This document shows positions 55,926-64,000 of a stretch of 64,000 nt of DNA, one piece after another; the first letter of the stretch is position 1; each line of letters starts with the position of its first letter. The translations under genes were made by a program, and so were the position numbers. A model generated the notes under the pieces. That model made no database searches and had not been told where the DNA came from. It worked only from the letters and a program-made list of their open reading frames with translations. The DNA comes from Candidatus Stramentimicrobium fermentans. Its GTDB lineage: Bacteria; Atribacterota; Phoenicimicrobiia; Phoenicimicrobiales; Stramentimicrobiaceae. The DNA lies in NCBI GenBank assembly GCA_012520575.1, contig JAAYOB010000007.1, positions 1 to 64,000 on the forward strand, read 5' to 3'.

Positions 55926-56555
55926 TTATTTGGTTCCAAATAGACGGTCTCCGGCATCACCTAAACCTGGTACTATATAGGCATGTTCATTTAGTCTTTC
56001 ATCAACAGTTGTCGTATAAATCTTGACATCTTTATAATGTTCCCGGACAACCCTTATGCCCTCCGGAGCAGCTACTAAACACATGAACTTTATATCGGTT
56101 CTGGTAAACTTTCTAATATAATCTACAGTTGCTACCGCAGTGCCTCCGGTGGCTAGCATTGGGTCCACAATAATTACATCCCTTTTAGCGATATCCTCAG
56201 GTAATTTGACATAATAACATACCGGTTTGAGTGTTTTTGGATCCCTGTATATACCTATGTGTCCTACCTTTGCTGAGGGGATTAAACGCAATATACCGCC
56301 TACCATGCCTAATCCTGCTCTCAATACAGCAACAATTGCCATTTTTTTATTAGCTATGGCTTTACCGGTAGTTTTCACAATAGGTGTTTCAATTTTAATA
56401 TCTTTTAAAGGGATATCCCTGGTTACTTCGTAGGCCATCATTGTAGACAATTCATCTACAATTTCCCGAAAATTCTTTAAATCTGTCTTTTTATTTCTAA
56501 TCATAGTCAATTTATGTTGAATCAAAGGATGGTCTAAAATCATTACCTCTTTCAA
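55926..56555 (-). CDS. upp: Uracil phosphoribosyltransferase
   Basis: The 209-residue enzyme salvages uracil to UMP with PRPP. The motifs [18 protein letters not shown] at the N-terminus, [11 protein letters not shown] (near 78), the PRPP loop [13 protein letters not shown] (near 127) and the uracil-binding [14 protein letters not shown] at the C-terminus are complete. It lies between rpiB and wecB, as in Bacillus (where glyA and ywlG are between rpiB and upp). Confidence 0.97.
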   Translation of the reverse strand: MKEVMILDHPLIQHKLTMIRNKKTDLKNFREIVDELSTMMAYEVTRDIPLKDIKIETPIVKTTGKAIANKKMAIVAVLRAGLGMVGGILRLIPSAKVGHIGIYRDPKTLKPVCYYVKLPEDIAKRDVIIVDPMLATGGTAVATVDYIRKFTRTDIKFMCLVAAPEGIRVVREHYKDVKIYTTTVDERLNEHAYIVPGLGDAGDRLFGTK

Positions 56556-56622
56556 AATTGTTCCTCCCTATCTGGTTCATCTCTTTGCCGGCTATTCTTT
56601 TATCATTACCTTATTTACTCTT

Positions 56623-57081
56623 CTAACAGGGTTCATAGATATCTACGACCTTTTGCAATCTAATAATATGACGACTTTCCTGACTAAACTTGGCCATTAA
56701 CCAAACTCTGACTATTTCCCTAGCTAAACCCTTGCCAATTACTCTTCCTCCCATAGTTAAAACATTGGCATCGTTGTGCTCTTTAGCCATCTGGGCAGAG
56801 AATGTATCATGACACAAAGAAGCTCTGATACCCTTAATTTTATTGGCAGCAATCGACATCCCTATACCGGTACCACAGATAAGGATACCACATTGATACT
56901 CACCATCAATTACTGCCTTTCCTACTCTCAAGGCATAATCAGGGTAATGTGTCGGCTTGGTGTCATAGGCTCCGAAATCCTTATATATCCAGCCTATTTC
57001 TTGTAAATAATTGATTACTTCATTCTTTAATTCAAAACCGCCATGATCACTACCGATGGCAATTTTTTTTGTCTTATTCAT
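56623..57081 (-). CDS. rpiB: Ribose-5-phosphate isomerase B
   Basis: The 152-residue protein begins IAIGSDHGGFELKNEV and has the GILICGTGIGMSIAANKI motif (catalytic Cys near 66) and NDANVLTMGGRVIG. It interconverts ribose 5-phosphate and ribulose 5-phosphate. It overlaps the ywlE-like gene by eight bases, the same pair as in Bacillus (ywlE-ywlF). Confidence 0.95.
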   Translation of the reverse strand: MNKTKKIAIGSDHGGFELKNEVINYLQEIGWIYKDFGAYDTKPTHYPDYALRVGKAVIDGEYQCGILICGTGIGMSIAANKIKGIRASLCHDTFSAQMAKEHNDANVLTMGGRVIGKGLAREIVRVWLMAKFSQESRHIIRLQKVVDIYEPC

Positions 57082-57574
57082 TATTGCCCACCTTTTTTAA
57101 ATAAAATAGCAATTTTTTAATATCTTTTTTTAATTTCTTATAGGTATCTTCGTAAAAAAGCAGTCCTCTGCCATAGGGATCTTCTATCTCTTTAACTTTA
57201 AGGTCCTCCATTTGTTGGCAAAAAGTCCTGAAAAGGTACATTCTATGTTTTGCCCAGGGAAAATGTTCCCTTAAATAATCCAATTGCTGTTGGGTCATGG
57301 TTAAAATAACAATTGCGCCTTTTAATAGTTGATTATTAACCGCTTTGGGTTGATGGGTAGTGATATCTATCCCCTGTTTTGCTAAACAAAAAACAGCCTC
57401 TCTGCTGGGCGAAGTGTTGTTAGAAGCAGCAATACCGGCAGAATCAGCCTGATAGTTTAATTCAGGGAATAAGTCTTCTTTAAACTTCTGGAACAAGGCC
57501 TGTGCCATTACACTGCGACAGGTATTGCCGGTACAGACAAAAAGAACCGTCTTATTTTTCAAATTTTTCCTCAC
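57074..57574 (-). CDS. ywlE: Protein-arginine-phosphatase-type low-molecular-weight phosphatase (YwlE-like)
   Basis: The 166-residue protein has the phosphatase loop VCTGNTCRSVMAQA (Cys near 14) and the catalytic Asp loop EIEDPYGRG (near 130). The Thr in the loop (CTGNTCRS) is the residue that gives Bacillus YwlE its preference for phospho-arginine; tyrosine phosphatases usually have a larger residue there. With McsA, McsB and ClpC in the same window, a role in removing arginine phosphorylation is inferred. It follows prmC by 10 bases. Confidence 0.88.
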   Translation of the reverse strand: MRKNLKNKTVLFVCTGNTCRSVMAQALFQKFKEDLFPELNYQADSAGIAASNNTSPSREAVFCLAKQGIDITTHQPKAVNNQLLKGAIVILTMTQQQLDYLREHFPWAKHRMYLFRTFCQQMEDLKVKEIEDPYGRGLLFYEDTYKKLKKDIKKLLFYLKKVGNNE

Positions 57575-57584
57575 CGATAAGTCT

Positions 57585-58517
57585 TTAACAGTTTTTAAAG
57601 GCTATAATGCCCCTATCCTGCTGATAGTAATCTTTGAAGGTAATAATGTTTTCTTGAAAATCAGTATTGTCGGTTAAAATCCGGAGAATATCATTTTTTT
57701 GCTGATGGCCAATCTCCAAAGCTAAAAATCCATTGGGCTTTAAGAATGCCGGAGATTCCAAGGTAATTTTTTCGTAATAATCAATCCCCTTTTCTCCTCC
57801 CAACAATGCTTTAGCTGGTTCGAAAAGGCGAATTTCATCAGGTAATTTACCCCACTCAGCTGTACTTATATACGGCGGATTTGAGATAATACCATCAAAA
57901 CGGATTATCTGCTTTAGCTTTTGCAAAGGTTCAAATAATCTCCCTTGAAAAAAATTAATATGGTGTTGGCAATTATATTTTTGGGCATTCTGACGGGCTA
58001 ATTCTATAGCAGTTTCAGAAATATCGACTGCAAAAAAATTAACAGGTATACCTCTTTCTTGAAAATAAGAACAAATGGTTATTGGGATTACTCCGGAGCC
58101 AACTCCTAAATCCAGGAAAAGAAGCCCATCCTTCTTCTGCATCATTTCTATTATTGCTATCACTCTCTCTACTAATATCTCCGTTTCTGCTCGTGGAATA
58201 AAAACCCCTTCTGAGATAGAAAACTCCAATCCCATAAAGTTTTGAAAACCGGTAATATATTGGATTGGCATACCATCTATTCGTTTTCTAATCCACTTAT
58301 GGTATTGTATTGTCCGGGATAGGGATACCGGTAAGCTCATATTTAAAAACAAATCACTTTTTTCTTTATTTAATAAATAGCTCAGTAGCAAAATAGACTC
58401 GAGCTCAGAATTGCTATTGCCATTCTTCCTTAATAGTGTTTTGCCAATGGTAAGCAGTTCACCAATATTAAATATATTATTTTTGTCCTTATTTTTAAGA
58501 ATTACAGACGCATCCAT
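57585..58517 (-). CDS. prmC: Peptide chain release factor N5-glutamine methyltransferase
   Basis: The 310-residue SAM-dependent enzyme methylates the Gln of the GGQ motif in release factors. It has an N-terminal helical domain, the SAM loop FLDLGVGSGVIPITI (near 150) and the substrate motif ISNPPYIS (near 211). It lies five bases after prfA, which encodes its substrate. Confidence 0.95.
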   Translation of the reverse strand: MDASVILKNKDKNNIFNIGELLTIGKTLLRKNGNSNSELESILLLSYLLNKEKSDLFLNMSLPVSLSRTIQYHKWIRKRIDGMPIQYITGFQNFMGLEFSISEGVFIPRAETEILVERVIAIIEMMQKKDGLLFLDLGVGSGVIPITICSYFQERGIPVNFFAVDISETAIELARQNAQKYNCQHHINFFQGRLFEPLQKLKQIIRFDGIISNPPYISTAEWGKLPDEIRLFEPAKALLGGEKGIDYYEKITLESPAFLKPNGFLALEIGHQQKNDILRILTDNTDFQENIITFKDYYQQDRGIIAFKNC

Positions 58518-58522
58518 TAAAA

Positions 58523-59557
58523 CTATTCCTTGAATTGTTCAACAATTTCAAACAAGTTGCCATCAAGTACTTCTTCTAAATTGTGGAAGCTAGTATTTAT
58601 ACGGTGGTCAGTAATCCGATTTTGGGGGTAATTGTAGGTTCTGATACGCTCACTCCGATCACCCGTCCCCACTTGATTTCTTCTTTCCTGTCCAATCTTC
58701 TCATTTTTTTCCTGCTGTAAAAGGTCTAATAGACGGGCTCTCAATATTTTTAAAGCTTTGTCTTTATTCTTATGTTGAGATTTCTCATCCTGGCAGGTCA
58801 CCACCATTCCGGTAGGAAGATGAGTAATCCTTACTGCAGAATCAGTAGTATTAACGCTCTGCCCTCCGGGACCGGTAGAACGATAGCGATCAATCTTTAA
58901 ATCACTGGGATTAATCTCCATATCAACTTCTTCCGCCTCTGGTAAAATAGCTACCGTTACGGTAGAAGTATGAATTCTACCTCCCGATTCGGTAACAGGG
59001 ATTCTTTGAACCCTATGCACTCCACTTTCCTGCTTTAAGAAACCAAAAACATCTTTTCCTGAAATACCAAAAATAATCTCTTTAAAACCACCAATTTCAG
59101 TAGGGTTGGAATCCATAACTTCTACTTTCCAGTGATTCCTCTCAGCAAAACGGGAATACATTCGGAATAAATCACTCACAAAGAGAGCTGCTTCATCACC
59201 TCCTGCCCCAGCCCTTATTTCCACAATTATATTTTTCTTGTTTCTGGGGTCTTCCGGATTCAGCAATTCTTCCAGGTAATCTTTTAGCTTATCCTCTTTT
59301 TGCCGGAGTGATTCTATCTCTTCATCAATCATTTCCAGTAGTTCCAAATCTTTCTCGTTTTTTCTTAACTCTTCATTTTCTAATCTCTCTTTTTCAATGC
59401 TCTTATACTCCAGATATAATTGCGCTGTTTTGGCAATTTCACTATGCCTTTTAGCTAATTTTTGAAATTGTTCATGGTTGGTAATTATTTTGGGTTGAGA
59501 TAATTTCTGGTTTAAGTCCTGGTATTCCAGGACGATATCTTCCAATATTTTAAACAT
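58523..59557 (-). CDS. prfA: Peptide chain release factor 1
   Basis: The 344-residue RF1 has the GGQ motif in [18 protein letters not shown] (near 223). The stop-codon recognition site reads PVT ([14 protein letters not shown]), where E. coli has PAT and Bacillus PET; the RF2 motif SPF is absent, so UAA/UAG specificity is expected. It is slightly shorter than most family members (about 355-360). It is coupled to prmC. Confidence 0.96.
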   Translation of the reverse strand: MFKILEDIVLEYQDLNQKLSQPKIITNHEQFQKLAKRHSEIAKTAQLYLEYKSIEKERLENEELRKNEKDLELLEMIDEEIESLRQKEDKLKDYLEELLNPEDPRNKKNIIVEIRAGAGGDEAALFVSDLFRMYSRFAERNHWKVEVMDSNPTEIGGFKEIIFGISGKDVFGFLKQESGVHRVQRIPVTESGGRIHTSTVTVAILPEAEEVDMEINPSDLKIDRYRSTGPGGQSVNTTDSAVRITHLPTGMVVTCQDEKSQHKNKDKALKILRARLLDLLQQEKNEKIGQERRNQVGTGDRSERIRTYNYPQNRITDHRINTSFHNLEEVLDGNLFEIVEQFKE

Positions 59558-59629
59558 GCTTATACACTGCTTTCCAAAATCATTTTAAAATTTCCCAAAT
59601 ATTTCAGAAAAAAAATATGCCGTGTTGGT

Positions 59630-60316
59630 TTAATTAAAACTTGCCCCTGCTTTGCTCCAGGGTTTGCCACAGGTCATTTCCCCTTCCGGACAAGGCCCAA
59701 TCAGACAGGCCGGACCAGAATCTTGAAAAATATTCGGGGCAACTTCCTTTACCAGTTTAAGCATAGAAATTGCCAGCTCCCTTATTTCCCATTGGGCCCT
59801 ATTGCAACATCTCATTCTGAAAAAATGTATTAATTCGCGGGCATTGGCCGTAAAAATAATACTGGTAGTCATCGCTTGAGGCAAAATATACCGTGCATCC
59901 TCAGCAGTAATGCCTTGTAATAGCATCTCCTGATAAAAAGATAAGCTTTCTGTAAAAAGCTCCATAAACTTTACTGCTGCGTCCTTATTATTCTGAATAC
60001 TTTTTGGAATAATAAAGTTCTCTTTTTCTCCGGCTTTTACATATCTCTGACTCTTTTGGGAGTAAGAGGCTATGCGATGTCTTACCAGTTGATGTGAAGT
60101 TACTCGGGAAATATCCTCAATACCAAAAGTAAAGGAAACATGTTCTAAGACCGAATAATGACCTAGTTTAATTATTTTTTTAATCATTTTGTCCGGTCTT
60201 TGTTCAGTAACTGTTTCTTTAATCCGAGCAATGGTTTTCGCAGAATAACAGAGTCGAGCTGCCTGGGCCACCATCACTTCCGGGTTTGGAGTATAATTCA
60301 ACAACTGTACCTTCAT
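59630..60316 (-). CDS. thyX: FAD-dependent thymidylate synthase
   Basis: The 228-residue enzyme makes dTMP from dUMP with FAD. The ThyX motif RHR-x7-S is present as RHRIASYSQKS (near 79), and the active-site Ser (near SYSQKSQRY) follows. The C-terminus has a Cys-containing tail (CLIGPCPEGEMTCGKPW). No thyA is in the window. It lies seven bases after tdk, so de novo and salvage dTMP routes are encoded together. Confidence 0.96.
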   Translation of the reverse strand: MKVQLLNYTPNPEVMVAQAARLCYSAKTIARIKETVTEQRPDKMIKKIIKLGHYSVLEHVSFTFGIEDISRVTSHQLVRHRIASYSQKSQRYVKAGEKENFIIPKSIQNNKDAAVKFMELFTESLSFYQEMLLQGITAEDARYILPQAMTTSIIFTANARELIHFFRMRCCNRAQWEIRELAISMLKLVKEVAPNIFQDSGPACLIGPCPEGEMTCGKPWSKAGASFN

Positions 60317-60323
60317 GGTAATC

Positions 60324-60929
60324 TTATTCTCCTAACTTTCCATTATTATTTAGTTTATTGAGAACCTCATGATGCTGTCGGCAACGTGCTTCATAGCTCT
60401 CTTTGGCACCAATAAGGATTAGCGGGTCTTTATAGTCAGCCGGCTTGCCATTGACCAACCTTTGTGTCCGGGTAGCCGGTTTCCCGCAAACCATACAAAT
60501 TGCATGGAGCTTATCCACATATTCTGCAATAGCCAGTAATTCAGGCATGGCACCAAATGGCTCACCTCTAAAGTTGAGATCAAGCCCTGCTACTATCACT
60601 CTTTTGCCTCGATTGGCTAAAATCTGGCATACATCAACAATTTTTTCATCAAAAAATTGTGTTTCGTCAACAGCCACTACTTCCGTATCGGGTTGAGTCT
60701 TATTTAAAATCTCTTGAGCATTTTTAGTACAGATAGCTTCCACCTTATTACCATTATGAGAGTAGATATATTCAGCCTGGTAACGATAATCTAATAGCGG
60801 CTTAAAAATCTGCACCCGTTTTCGGGCAATTTGAACACGACGCACCCTTCTTATCAGCTCTTCGCTCTTACCACTGAACATGCTCCCACAGATTACCTCA
60901 ATGCTGCCTCCATAATAGGTTTCTTGCAT
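60324..60929 (-). CDS. tdk: Thymidine kinase (type II)
   Basis: The 201-residue enzyme phosphorylates thymidine. It has Walker [15 protein letters not shown] (near 14), the catalytic Glu in [10 protein letters not shown] (near 87), and the zinc-binding Cys set in [13 protein letters not shown] (near 144) and YEARCRQHH. It follows rpmE after a terminator and precedes thyX. Confidence 0.96.
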   Translation of the reverse strand: MQETYYGGSIEVICGSMFSGKSEELIRRVRRVQIARKRVQIFKPLLDYRYQAEYIYSHNGNKVEAICTKNAQEILNKTQPDTEVVAVDETQFFDEKIVDVCQILANRGKRVIVAGLDLNFRGEPFGAMPELLAIAEYVDKLHAICMVCGKPATRTQRLVNGKPADYKDPLILIGAKESYEARCRQHHEVLNKLNNNGKLGE

Positions 60930-60983
60930 CTGTATTCCTCCATATCTTATAAATCTCTCATCTTTTCATAGCGTAAATCTATA

Positions 60984-61009
60984 ATAAAAAACAGAGCCTT
61001 TGCCCTGTT
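60984..61009 (-). terminator. Rho-independent terminator between rpmE and tdk
   Basis: On the minus strand AACAGGGC and GCTCTGTT form an eight-bp stem with one G-U pair and an AAAG loop, followed by a T-rich tract (TTTTATT). It could end rpmE transcripts or partly attenuate tdk-thyX-prfA. Confidence 0.7.
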
Positions 61010-61098
61010 CTTTTATATCTTTTCCATAATAACGGCACCTTAAAAATACTATTAATCAATACGGTATTAAAAACTGCTATTTATTCATCTTTCTCTTG

Positions 61099-61326
61099 CT
61101 AACTTTTCGTACTTTTTTCTGATTCCTCTTCTAAGTTGTATCTTTTCATAAACTTCTCCACTCTGCCGGCAGAGTCAAATATCTTCTGTTCACCGGTAAA
61201 AAAGGGATGGCAGGTAGAGCAGACTTCCACTTTGATTAACTCCTTAGTGGATTGTGTTTCAAAAGTATTCCCACAGGCACAGATTACGGTAGCTTTTCCG
61301 TATTTAGGATGAATTCCTTTTTTCAT
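61099..61326 (-). CDS. rpmE: Ribosomal protein L31 (bL31), zinc-binding form
   Basis: The 75-residue protein begins [26 protein letters not shown] and has the zinc Cys set CAC...CSTC with HPFFTGEQK, typical of the L31 form with zinc. It follows rho by about 200 bases and has its own promoter. rho-rpmE-tdk is a Bacillota-type order. Confidence 0.96.
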   Translation of the reverse strand: MKKGIHPKYGKATVICACGNTFETQSTKELIKVEVCSTCHPFFTGEQKIFDSAGRVEKFMKRYNLEEESEKSTKS

Positions 61327-61444
61327 GATTATTTCACCTTTGATTTAAATATTAATAATAAACTTGAGATTTTTTTACGATAAATTTTACTCTAACTCTT
61401 GTTTTTATGAATAATAGAGTTTCTACAATCAAAATAACGATGAA

Positions 61445-61473
61445 ATTATAGCACAAGTGATTTTCGACGTCAA
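61445..61473 (-). promoter_or_regulatory. Promoter of rpmE
   Basis: On the minus strand TTGACG (61468-61473) and a perfect TATAAT (61445-61450) are 17 bases apart. The start would lie about 110 bases before the rpmE ATG. Confidence 0.78.
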
Positions 61474-61524
61474 AGATAGTTCTGTTTTTTAAAATAAAAT
61501 TTACTTAACTATATAAGAATAGTA

Positions 61525-62778
61525 TTATTCTTTTACGTTATCTAAAGTAGTCAGATAATCATGATTGTTTTTGGTCTTTTTTAGCCTATTTAACAGCAAG
61601 CTAATGGCATCAATAGAACTCTGATTGGATAGAGCGCGTCTCATTAGCCATACTTTGCTTAACTCATCTGGGTCTAATAATAATTCCTCTTTTCTAGTTC
61701 CAGAACGCTTAATATCTATTGCCGGGAATATACGGCTATCGGATATTTCACGGTCTAAGCGTAATTCCATATTACCGGTACCTTTAAACTCTTCAAAGAT
61801 TACATCATCCATTCGACTTCCCGTTTCCACCAGAGCGGTTGCTAAAATGGTCAGGCTGCCGCCTTCTTCAATATTCCTGGCTGCCCCAAAAAATCTTTTA
61901 GGATAATAGAGAGCCGTTGAATCTAGCCCCCCTGATAAGGTTTTACCACTGGTTGGAATATTCAGGTTATAGGCCCTGGCTAATCTGGTTATACTATCCA
62001 GTAAAATTACTATATCATGCTTTAATTCTACCAGTCTTTTAGCCCGTTCCAATACTACTTCGGCAACTTTAATATGATTGCTGATAGGCTGATCAAAAGT
62101 TGAGCTAATAACCTCAGCCTTTTCCACAGAACGTTTCATATTGGTGACCTCTTCAGGCCTCTCATCAATTAACAGAATCATAAGAATAGTCTCAGGATGA
62201 TTGGCAATAATTCCATTTGCTATCTTTTCCAAAAGAGTAGTTTTTCCAGCTTTAGGGGGAGATACTATCAATCCTCTCTGTCCTTTTCCTATCGGTGAAA
62301 ACAGGTCAATCACTCTGGTAGATAATTCATAAGGCTTTGTTTCTAACGTGAATCTTTCCAAGGGGAATAGTGGGGTCAAATTTTCAAAATCAATACGCTC
62401 TTTAGACAATTCAGGGTCTTCATAATTAACAGCTTCCACTTTAAGCAAGGCAAAATATCTTTCACCTTCTTTTGGATAACGGACCTGTCCGGATACTAAA
62501 TCTCCATTACTCAAGTTAAATCTCTTAATTTGTGATGGTGAAATGTAAACATCATTAGGACCGGGCAAGTAGCCCCCTGTTCTTAAAAAACCAAATCCTT
62601 CCTTCATGATGTCCAGAATACCTTCTGAAAACATGTAACCCTGTTTTTCAGTCTGTGCCCTTAAAATATTGAAAATCAAGTCAGTCTTTTTCATCCGTGC
62701 ACAATTATTGATATCATATTCATGGGCAATTTTACATAATTCACTTATTTTCATTTCTTTTAATTCATTTAATTCCAA
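61525..62778 (-). CDS. rho: Transcription termination factor Rho
   Basis: The 417-residue hexameric RNA helicase has an N-terminal helical part ([19 protein letters not shown]), a cold-shock-like RNA-binding domain ([20 protein letters not shown] near 55) and the ATPase core with Walker [10 protein letters not shown] (near 170), Walker [15 protein letters not shown] and the R-loop [24 protein letters not shown]. Length is normal for the family. An extended -10 promoter lies about 175 bases upstream. Confidence 0.97.
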   Translation of the reverse strand: MELNELKEMKISELCKIAHEYDINNCARMKKTDLIFNILRAQTEKQGYMFSEGILDIMKEGFGFLRTGGYLPGPNDVYISPSQIKRFNLSNGDLVSGQVRYPKEGERYFALLKVEAVNYEDPELSKERIDFENLTPLFPLERFTLETKPYELSTRVIDLFSPIGKGQRGLIVSPPKAGKTTLLEKIANGIIANHPETILMILLIDERPEEVTNMKRSVEKAEVISSTFDQPISNHIKVAEVVLERAKRLVELKHDIVILLDSITRLARAYNLNIPTSGKTLSGGLDSTALYYPKRFFGAARNIEEGGSLTILATALVETGSRMDDVIFEEFKGTGNMELRLDREISDSRIFPAIDIKRSGTRKEELLLDPDELSKVWLMRRALSNQSSIDAISLLLNRLKKTKNNHDYLTTLDNVKE

Positions 62779-62954
62779 AATAATACCCCCTCAAGGTCTA
62801 TTATCTTTAATATTTAAAATAGGAATTTGATTTATTTTCAAAAATAAATATTCTTAATTTTAATAATCGTTTTAAATAAATCGAATACATATTTTCATTA
62901 TGAGAAGTGGTGGAGAAAATTCCTGAAGAATAACCCTGTAGTCATAACTACTAA

Positions 62955-62960
62955 ATTATA
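62955..62960 (-). promoter_or_regulatory. Extended -10 promoter element of rho
   Basis: On the minus strand TGATATAAT gives a perfect -10 box with an extended TG. No good -35 box is seen (TTGTGT at 16 bases). The leader to the rho ATG would be about 170 bases, long enough for the autogenous control known for rho in other bacteria. Confidence 0.5.
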
Positions 62961-63018
62961 TCACTTCCTTTTTAAAACACAAGGGATAATAAAACATTTT
63001 TAAATGATTATTCCTTAC

Positions 63019-63810
63019 TCAAGATGGGGTGGTGGGCTCTTTTTGATTCATGACCTTACTTATCAACTCATAATCGCTAAGCTTGTCCAGGTCAATCATT
63101 ACTTCAGGGTCTTCAATTATAATGCCTTTCACCGGATAGCCAACTATCTCGGCTGCCTTTTTTTCAATTTCATTAATGGTTAATGATTTCATAAGGTATT
63201 TTACTAGAAATCTAGCACCTAAAATACTAATATATTTTTTAACATCTTTGCGATTCTGGTAAAGTTCATCTAATAGTTGTCTGTTCCTATCAAATACAGG
63301 TTTACCTACTATTACCATATTGCCGCCGCAATAAATTCCCTCTTTCAAATTAACATATGAACGGATGGTTTCAGGATATTTCTTCAAAATATTTTCTTTT
63401 AAGATAATTGGGTAATAAAAAAAGGCATTATGGGGTTCACATTTTTTAATAAAACGATCAACAATCTCTCCGGTAATTAAAGGAATGTCAGAGGTAAGTA
63501 TTAAAACTTTACTATCATGGGGGAAGTAATCAAGGCCAATCTGTACATTTCTCACCATAGATTCTGTAGAGTTAAGGATTTTTCTTACTTTTTCCCCTAA
63601 AAATGGTGCTAAATCATATTCCGGCCCGACTACTACTATATCCCTCACCAATGCTGCTGTCTGTAAGGCATTAACTATATACTCTATCATAGGAATCTCA
63701 TTAATCTGCAATAAAGCTTTGTTGGTAAACCTATTGTTCTCTTCAACTTTTCCAGTATCTTTTTTTCCGGCTAGAATTATAGCGTTTATTTGTTGTTTAC
63801 TCCTTGCCAT
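63019..63810 (-). CDS. MobA-like nucleotidyltransferase family protein
   Basis: The 263-residue protein has an NTP-transferase fold: INAIILAGKKD near the start, Lys in FTNKALLQINEIPMIEYIV, and the metal-site motif VLILTSDIPLITGEIV (near 100). The GTP/CTP-binding loop is less G-rich than in true MobA. The C-terminal part (about 170-263) ends in DPEVMIDLDKLSDYE, found in uncharacterised NTP-transferases. The substrate is unknown. It lies between pyrG and rho. Confidence 0.75.
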   Translation of the reverse strand: MARSKQQINAIILAGKKDTGKVEENNRFTNKALLQINEIPMIEYIVNALQTAALVRDIVVVGPEYDLAPFLGEKVRKILNSTESMVRNVQIGLDYFPHDSKVLILTSDIPLITGEIVDRFIKKCEPHNAFFYYPIILKENILKKYPETIRSYVNLKEGIYCGGNMVIVGKPVFDRNRQLLDELYQNRKDVKKYISILGARFLVKYLMKSLTINEIEKKAAEIVGYPVKGIIIEDPEVMIDLDKLSDYELISKVMNQKEPTTPS

Positions 63811-63837
63811 TAGTAAAAAGCTGATAATTTATCAAGA

Positions 63838-64000
63838 CTAGCACTTTCTCATAACTGCTTCCAGGAAACTTACAAACATCGGGTGAGGTCTATTTGGTCT
63901 GGATTTGAATTCTGGATGGTATTGCATTCCTATAAACCAAGGGTGGTTGTTTATTTCAAAAACTTCGATAATATTGTCTTCCAAATTAACTCCGCTAAAT
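63838..64000 (-). CDS. pyrG: CTP synthase (C-terminal fragment, runs off the window)
   Basis: This ORF is too cut to appear in the track. The minus-strand translation ends [35 protein letters not shown] and a TAG stop. The [10 protein letters not shown] block, which carries the His-Glu of the glutamine amidotransferase triad, is diagnostic of CTP synthase. In Bacillus pyrG is also a few genes from rho. Confidence 0.95.
   Translation of the reverse strand, partial: FSGVNLEDNIIEVFEINNHPWFIGMQYHPEFKSRPNRPHPMFVSFLEAVMRKC

Noticed and set aside
61515-61532. AAGAATA/TATTCTT hairpin just after the rho stop
   Set aside because: A weak A/T stem without a T tract downstream on the minus strand.
1-64000. 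Search for CRISPR arrays, insertion sequences, rRNA genes and prophage genes
   Set aside because: No spaced direct repeats, intact transposases, rRNA sequence or phage genes were seen; the XerD-like gene stands alone and looks like a housekeeping recombinase.

Overview
The window is an A+T-rich bacterial chromosome segment, densely packed and almost entirely transcribed from the minus strand; only one gene, a 3.1 kb outer-membrane-type protein, lies on the plus strand. The content suggests a diderm bacterium with strongly Bacillota-like gene order. Signs of an outer membrane are ExbB/ExbD, a TonB-like anchor protein and an Omp85-like beta-barrel ending in Phe. Bacillota-like signs are the McsA-McsB-ClpC-RadA-YacL-CysS-SigH order and the Rho-RpmE-Tdk-PrfA-PrmC-YwlE-RpiB-Upp-WecB order, both close to Bacillus subtilis. 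An Atribacterota-type lineage or a deep diderm Bacillota relative would fit; this is inference, since no 16S gene is present.

Layout. 1-500: start of tuf preceded by tRNA-Thr(GGT), tRNA-Tyr(GTA) and tRNA-Thr(TGT), with a near-consensus promoter. 0.5-9.9 kb: sigH, cysS, yacL, radA, clpC, mcsB, mcsA and a CsoR-family regulator, headed by a TTGACA/TATAAT promoter whose start region carries a CsoR-type dyad. 10.2-19.7 kb: pgk, two small membrane proteins, rsfS, an LCP protein, yqeK, nadD, a TPR protein, DUF1844, and ispF-ispE-ispD. 19.7-27.4 kb: an S55 (SpoIVB-type) protein, mreB, murA, mtnA, a COG2426 membrane protein, a purine nucleoside phosphorylase and a XerD-like recombinase with a disrupted start. 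27.4-33.7 kb: an unusual envelope locus of a 1200-residue TPR protein, ExbB, ExbD and a TonB-like anchor fused to DUF3048. 33.9-40.5 kb: obg, rpmA, rplU, rng and two TIGR03936/TIGR03960 radical-SAM-associated genes. 40.6-55.8 kb: rodA, mrdA, mreD, then surface-glycan genes (a degenerate WecA domain fused to WecG/TagA, an epimerase, an intact WecA/TagO-like enzyme, a long-form nucleotidyltransferase, wecB), a membrane-anchored amidohydrolase, the plus-strand protease/propeller/barrel protein and a decayed acetate kinase gene. 55.9-64 kb: upp, rpiB, ywlE-like, prmC, prfA, thyX, tdk, rpmE, rho, a MobA-like transferase and the end of pyrG.

How it fits together. McsA/McsB, ClpC and a YwlE-type phosphatase form an apparently complete phospho-arginine protein-quality circuit, but a CsoR-family protein sits where CtsR would be expected. 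MreB, MreD, RodA, PBP2 and MurA serve wall elongation; WecA, WecB, WecG-type and LCP proteins point to a lipid-linked surface glycan attached to the wall or envelope. The TPR-ExbB-ExbD-TonB/DUF3048 locus looks like a proton-motive-force-coupled trans-envelope machine of unknown function and is the most novel item. No CRISPR array, insertion sequence, rRNA or prophage was seen.
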